A stretch of 64,000 bases of DNA from contig RAZA01000017.1 in the NCBI GenBank assembly GCA_003612485.1, positions 1 through 64,000 on the forward strand, written 5' to 3'. The position numbers and the translations under genes were made by a program. This document shows, piece after piece, positions 61,454 through 64,000 of this stretch. Source of the DNA: a bacterium D16-50. Lineage in GTDB: Bacteria > Bacillota > Clostridia > Lachnospirales > Lachnospiraceae. The notes under the pieces were generated by a model. It saw only the letters and a program-made list of their open reading frames with translations, had not been told where the DNA came from and searched no databases. Within the stretch, counting starts at the first letter, position 1, and every line of letters begins with the position of its first letter.

Positions 61454-62491
61454 ATGCAGAAAAACGAAATCTGGACGGAAGATAAACTGGACGCCCTGCT
61501 GACCACCCCTTCTCAGGCCTTGGTCGGGGATGTCAAAAAACTGGATGGCGACGTTCTCGTGCTGGGAGCCGGAGGCAAGATGGGGCCAACCCTCTGCCTA
61601 TTGCTCCAGAACGCCCTCAGGGAAGCCGGCATGGATCAACAGATCAAGGTAATGGCCGTCTCCCGGTTCAGCGATCCTCTGGCGGTTCAGCTGCTGAGGG
61701 AGAACGGCGTCCAAATTATCAGCAGCGACCTGCTGGCTCCCGGGGCTCTGGAAGCCCTTCCCGACGCCCCCAACATTATTTATATGGCAGGGCGCAAGTT
61801 CGGAACCGACGGGCAGGAATACCTGACCTGGGCTATGAATACCTGGCTGCCCTCCGGAGTGGCCCAGCGGTATAAGGATTCCCGCATTGTAGTGTTTTCC
61901 AGCGGAAACATCTATCCCAAGGTGCCCGTTCACAGCGGCGGCGCAACGGAAGAAACCCCCACAGAGCCTGTGGGTGAATACTGTATGTCCTGTCAGGGCC
62001 GGGAACGGATGTTTGAATATGCCGCAAAGACCTTCGGCACCAAGGTGGCACTATATCGTCTGAATTACGCGGTGGATCTGCGCTACGGCGTACTCTACGA
62101 TCTGGCCCGGAACATCCTGAGCGGCGAGCCCATATCAGTGGCCACCCCCAGCTTCAACTGTATCTGGCAGGGAGACGCCAACGAAGCCGCCCTGCGCCTG
62201 CTGCTCCATGCGGACAAAAGCGTATTTAAGCTCAATGTGACGGGGCCGGAAACCGCCGGTGTCCGGGAAACCGCCCTGAAGCTGGGACGTCTTCTGGGAA
62301 AGGAGCCTATCTTTACCGGTCAGGAGCAAGATACCGCCTACCTGAACAACGCCGGAAAAATGTTCTCTCTTTTCGGCTATCCCTCTGTCTCACTGGACAC
62401 CTTGATCCAATGGCAGGCCAGATGGATCATGGACGGAGGACGGGCCCTGAACAAACCCACTCATTTCGAGGAAAGAAAGGGAAGCTACTGA
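61454..62491 (+). CDS. NAD-dependent epimerase/dehydratase
   Basis: This 345-residue short-chain oxidoreductase has an N-terminal Rossmann motif VLVLGAGGKMGPTL, and the active-site region VFSSGNIYPKVP. The usual catalytic YxxxK appears only as a modified Tyr segment (GEYCMSCQGRERMFEYAA), so the Lys is replaced and the chemistry may differ from standard sugar epimerases. AAAGGAGG precedes ATG 61454. It is the first gene of the divergent plus-strand unit. Confidence 0.88.
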   Translation: MQKNEIWTEDKLDALLTTPSQALVGDVKKLDGDVLVLGAGGKMGPTLCLLLQNALREAGMDQQIKVMAVSRFSDPLAVQLLRENGVQIISSDLLAPGALEALPDAPNIIYMAGRKFGTDGQEYLTWAMNTWLPSGVAQRYKDSRIVVFSSGNIYPKVPVHSGGATEETPTEPVGEYCMSCQGRERMFEYAAKTFGTKVALYRLNYAVDLRYGVLYDLARNILSGEPISVATPSFNCIWQGDANEAALRLLLHADKSVFKLNVTGPETAGVRETALKLGRLLGKEPIFTGQEQDTAYLNNAGKMFSLFGYPSVSLDTLIQWQARWIMDGGRALNKPTHFEERKGSY

Positions 62492-62555
62492 TAGGCCGCG
62501 CCCTTTAAAAGCATTAAAGATATGGAAAACAATGAGAAAAGAAAGGACAATTTCA

Positions 62556-63626
62556 ATGGACAGACATGAAAAAGCACTGGAAATTCTGCATAACGGCACC
62601 GTGATCCCCGCCATCCCTCTGGTTCTTGACCAAAATAGGAAATTTGACCCTTTGGGACAGCGCCGTCTGGTCCGCTACTATCTGGAGGCAGGGGCAGGCG
62701 GTGTGGCAGCCGCCGTACATACCACTCAATTTGAAATCCGGGATCCGGAATTCGATCTGCTGCGCCCCGTGCTGGAAACCGTGGCCGAGGAGCTGGATGA
62801 TTTTGAAAAAACCTCCGGAAAAACTCTGGTGCGCATCGCCGGCGTATGCGGGGAAACCCCTCAGGCCCGTCAGGAGGCGCTTCTGGCCAAGGAGCTGGGC
62901 TATGACGCTGTCCTTCTAAGTCCCGGAGGGCTGAATCACCTATCCGAGGAGGAGATGCTGCAGCGCACGGAGGAGGTTGCCGCCCTCATGCCCGTAATCG
63001 GCTTCTACCTGCAATCTTCAGTTGGAGGCAGGCGCTTTTCCTTCTCTTACTGGAAAAGGCTTGCGGACATCCAAAACGTAGTGGCCGTGAAAAGCGCTCC
63101 CTTCAACAGATACCAGACTCTGGATTTGGTCAGAGGCTGCGCGGCTTCCTCCCGTCGGGACGAAGTAGCTCTCTACACCGGAAATGACGACAATATAGTT
63201 TCTGATCTCCTGACGCCTTTCTGTTTCGACATAGACGGGCAGACAATCACAAAATATTTTGCCGGAGGACTGCTTGGGCACTGGTGCGTCTGGACAAAGA
63301 AGGTGGCGGAGCAGTTTGCCGCCATCAAGGCCTGTCAGGGAAAGGACAGCATTCCTGCAAAGCTCCTGACTCTGGGAGCCCAGATCACCGACTGCAACGC
63401 CGCCTTTTTTGACGTGGCAAACGGATTCCGGGGCTGTATCGCCGGCGTCCATGAGGTTCTGCGCCGTCAGGGCCTGATGGAGGGAATCTGGTGCCTGAAT
63501 CCCGAGGAGACCCTCTCCGAGGGCCAGATGCAGGAGATTGACCGGGTTTACAAGATGTACCCTGCATTAAATGATGATGCATTCGCCCGGAACTTTTTGG
63601 AGCGCTGGAACTCAGAACGCCACTGA
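62556..63626 (+). CDS. Dihydrodipicolinate synthase/N-acetylneuraminate lyase family aldolase
   Basis: This 356-residue class I aldolase of the DapA/NanA family has the segments GVAAAVHTTQFEI, LLSPGGLNHL, IGFYLQSSVGG, and the Schiff-base lysine probably in VVAVKSAPFNRY (VAVKS). In a sugar-use cluster, this family usually cleaves keto-deoxy sugar acids. ATG 62556 follows AAAGGACAA. Longer than DapA (about 290), with an extended C-terminus. Confidence 0.9.
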   Translation: MDRHEKALEILHNGTVIPAIPLVLDQNRKFDPLGQRRLVRYYLEAGAGGVAAAVHTTQFEIRDPEFDLLRPVLETVAEELDDFEKTSGKTLVRIAGVCGETPQARQEALLAKELGYDAVLLSPGGLNHLSEEEMLQRTEEVAALMPVIGFYLQSSVGGRRFSFSYWKRLADIQNVVAVKSAPFNRYQTLDLVRGCAASSRRDEVALYTGNDDNIVSDLLTPFCFDIDGQTITKYFAGGLLGHWCVWTKKVAEQFAAIKACQGKDSIPAKLLTLGAQITDCNAAFFDVANGFRGCIAGVHEVLRRQGLMEGIWCLNPEETLSEGQMQEIDRVYKMYPALNDDAFARNFLERWNSERH

Positions 63627-63720
63627 CCTCCTGCCGTCTTATGAGGAGCCTAATGGCTTTGGGGCCAATGGGACCCAAAGGCTCTACGCGGATATGATAG
63701 GGAAGGAAAACCATAACAGA

Positions 63721-64000
63721 ATGAACAATCCAAACAATCTGAAGCAAAAGCTCTGCGACTATGTAATGGAAGAAAGGAATTCTCTCTACGCCTTTGGCGA
63801 AGATATCTTTCTGCATCCTGAGCTGGGATACCGGGAACACCGTACCCACCGCAAATTACAGGAAGCCCTTCTTGGCATAGGCGTCACCGATATGGCCACA
63901 TGGGGGCTCACCGGCATAAAGGCATGGCTTCCGGGCGCAAAAGATCCCCGGCTTCCAAACATCGCCATTTTGGGTGAAATGGATGCGGTGGTCAGCCCAA
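63721..64000 (+). CDS. M20 family amidohydrolase/peptidase, N-terminal part
   Basis: The first 93 codons are visible. They show LYAFGEDIFLHPELGYREHR, typical of M20 aminoacylase/hippurate hydrolase-like proteins, and end with AILGEMDAVV, the start of the metal-binding Asp segment. The gene runs beyond the window edge. It follows the aldolase gene by 94 bp and may deacylate a modified sugar or amino acid in the same pathway. GGAAGGAA lies about 13 bp before ATG. Confidence 0.85.
   Translation, partial: MNNPNNLKQKLCDYVMEERNSLYAFGEDIFLHPELGYREHRTHRKLQEALLGIGVTDMATWGLTGIKAWLPGAKDPRLPNIAILGEMDAVVSP

Overview
The window looks like a chromosome segment of a gut-type Firmicute, most likely Lachnospiraceae/Clostridia. 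The reasons are the Tn1549/CTn-type conjugative gene set, large serine recombinases, AGGAGG ribosome sites with many TTG/GTG starts, an LplA/LplB/YtcP-type sugar importer without its own ATPase, and Leu/Lys/Gln/His/Arg tRNA genes of Gram-positive type. No rRNA genes and no CRISPR array are visible.

Left part (1-27,070): a GC-rich integrative conjugative element (ICE) with its left end outside the window. Its transfer operon runs from a disrupted maff2 (pilin-like) gene through VirB6-like, PrgI, VirB4, a DNA methyltransferase, a CHAP hydrolase, DUF4315, DUF4366 and topoisomerase III. Next come a 1122-residue antirestriction fusion (ArdA + ArdC-like + metalloprotease + YodL) and its small partners. 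On the minus strand lie relaxase and MobC. A control region follows (XRE repressor, excisionase-like protein), then an A+T-rich cargo two-component system with its lipoprotein, Orf7/Orf8-like regulators, TnpW, and a large serine integrase at the right end. A second mobile element, of which only the tail of the recombinase is visible (1-1231), has inserted into maff2. The ICE itself sits inside the 5' part of a third serine recombinase gene (27,057-27,323). The window therefore shows three nested layers of mobile DNA.

Middle (27,070-46,900): recombinase and DUF6870-like remnants, an A+T-rich pair of ABC exporter genes beside a truncated subtilase gene, an orphan Vsr endonuclease, a second heterodimeric ABC exporter, a PAS protein, an M18 aminopeptidase with an acidic insert, and a DJ-1 protein. 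A plus-strand surface-glycan operon follows (membrane protein, CYTH, GtrA, DegT aminotransferase, FdtA-type ketoisomerase, GT2, large membrane protein), closed by a membrane-linked XRE regulator.

Right part (47,000-64,000): five minus-strand tRNA genes around a MATE efflux gene, then a carbohydrate-use locus. It holds a membrane-bound AraC/YesN regulator, acetyltransferase, Gfo/Idh oxidoreductase, 2-hydroxyacid dehydrogenase, beta-helix protein, solute-binding lipoprotein and two permeases. Across a 348-bp control region are a divergent epimerase, a DapA-family aldolase and the start of an M20 amidohydrolase. Together these suggest import and breakdown of an acidic or modified sugar, with ATP hydrolysis supplied by an ATPase encoded elsewhere.

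Most notable signals: two copies of a ~100-bp two-hairpin element placed alike in front of the antirestriction operon and the mobC-relaxase operon; a shared C-terminal tail on two adjacent antirestriction-region proteins; a repeated 15-bp motif exactly 6 bp upstream of two -10 boxes in the two-component module; a 36-codon ORF whose ribosome site lies in the loop of a perfect hairpin; and two structured non-coding stretches in the ICE.
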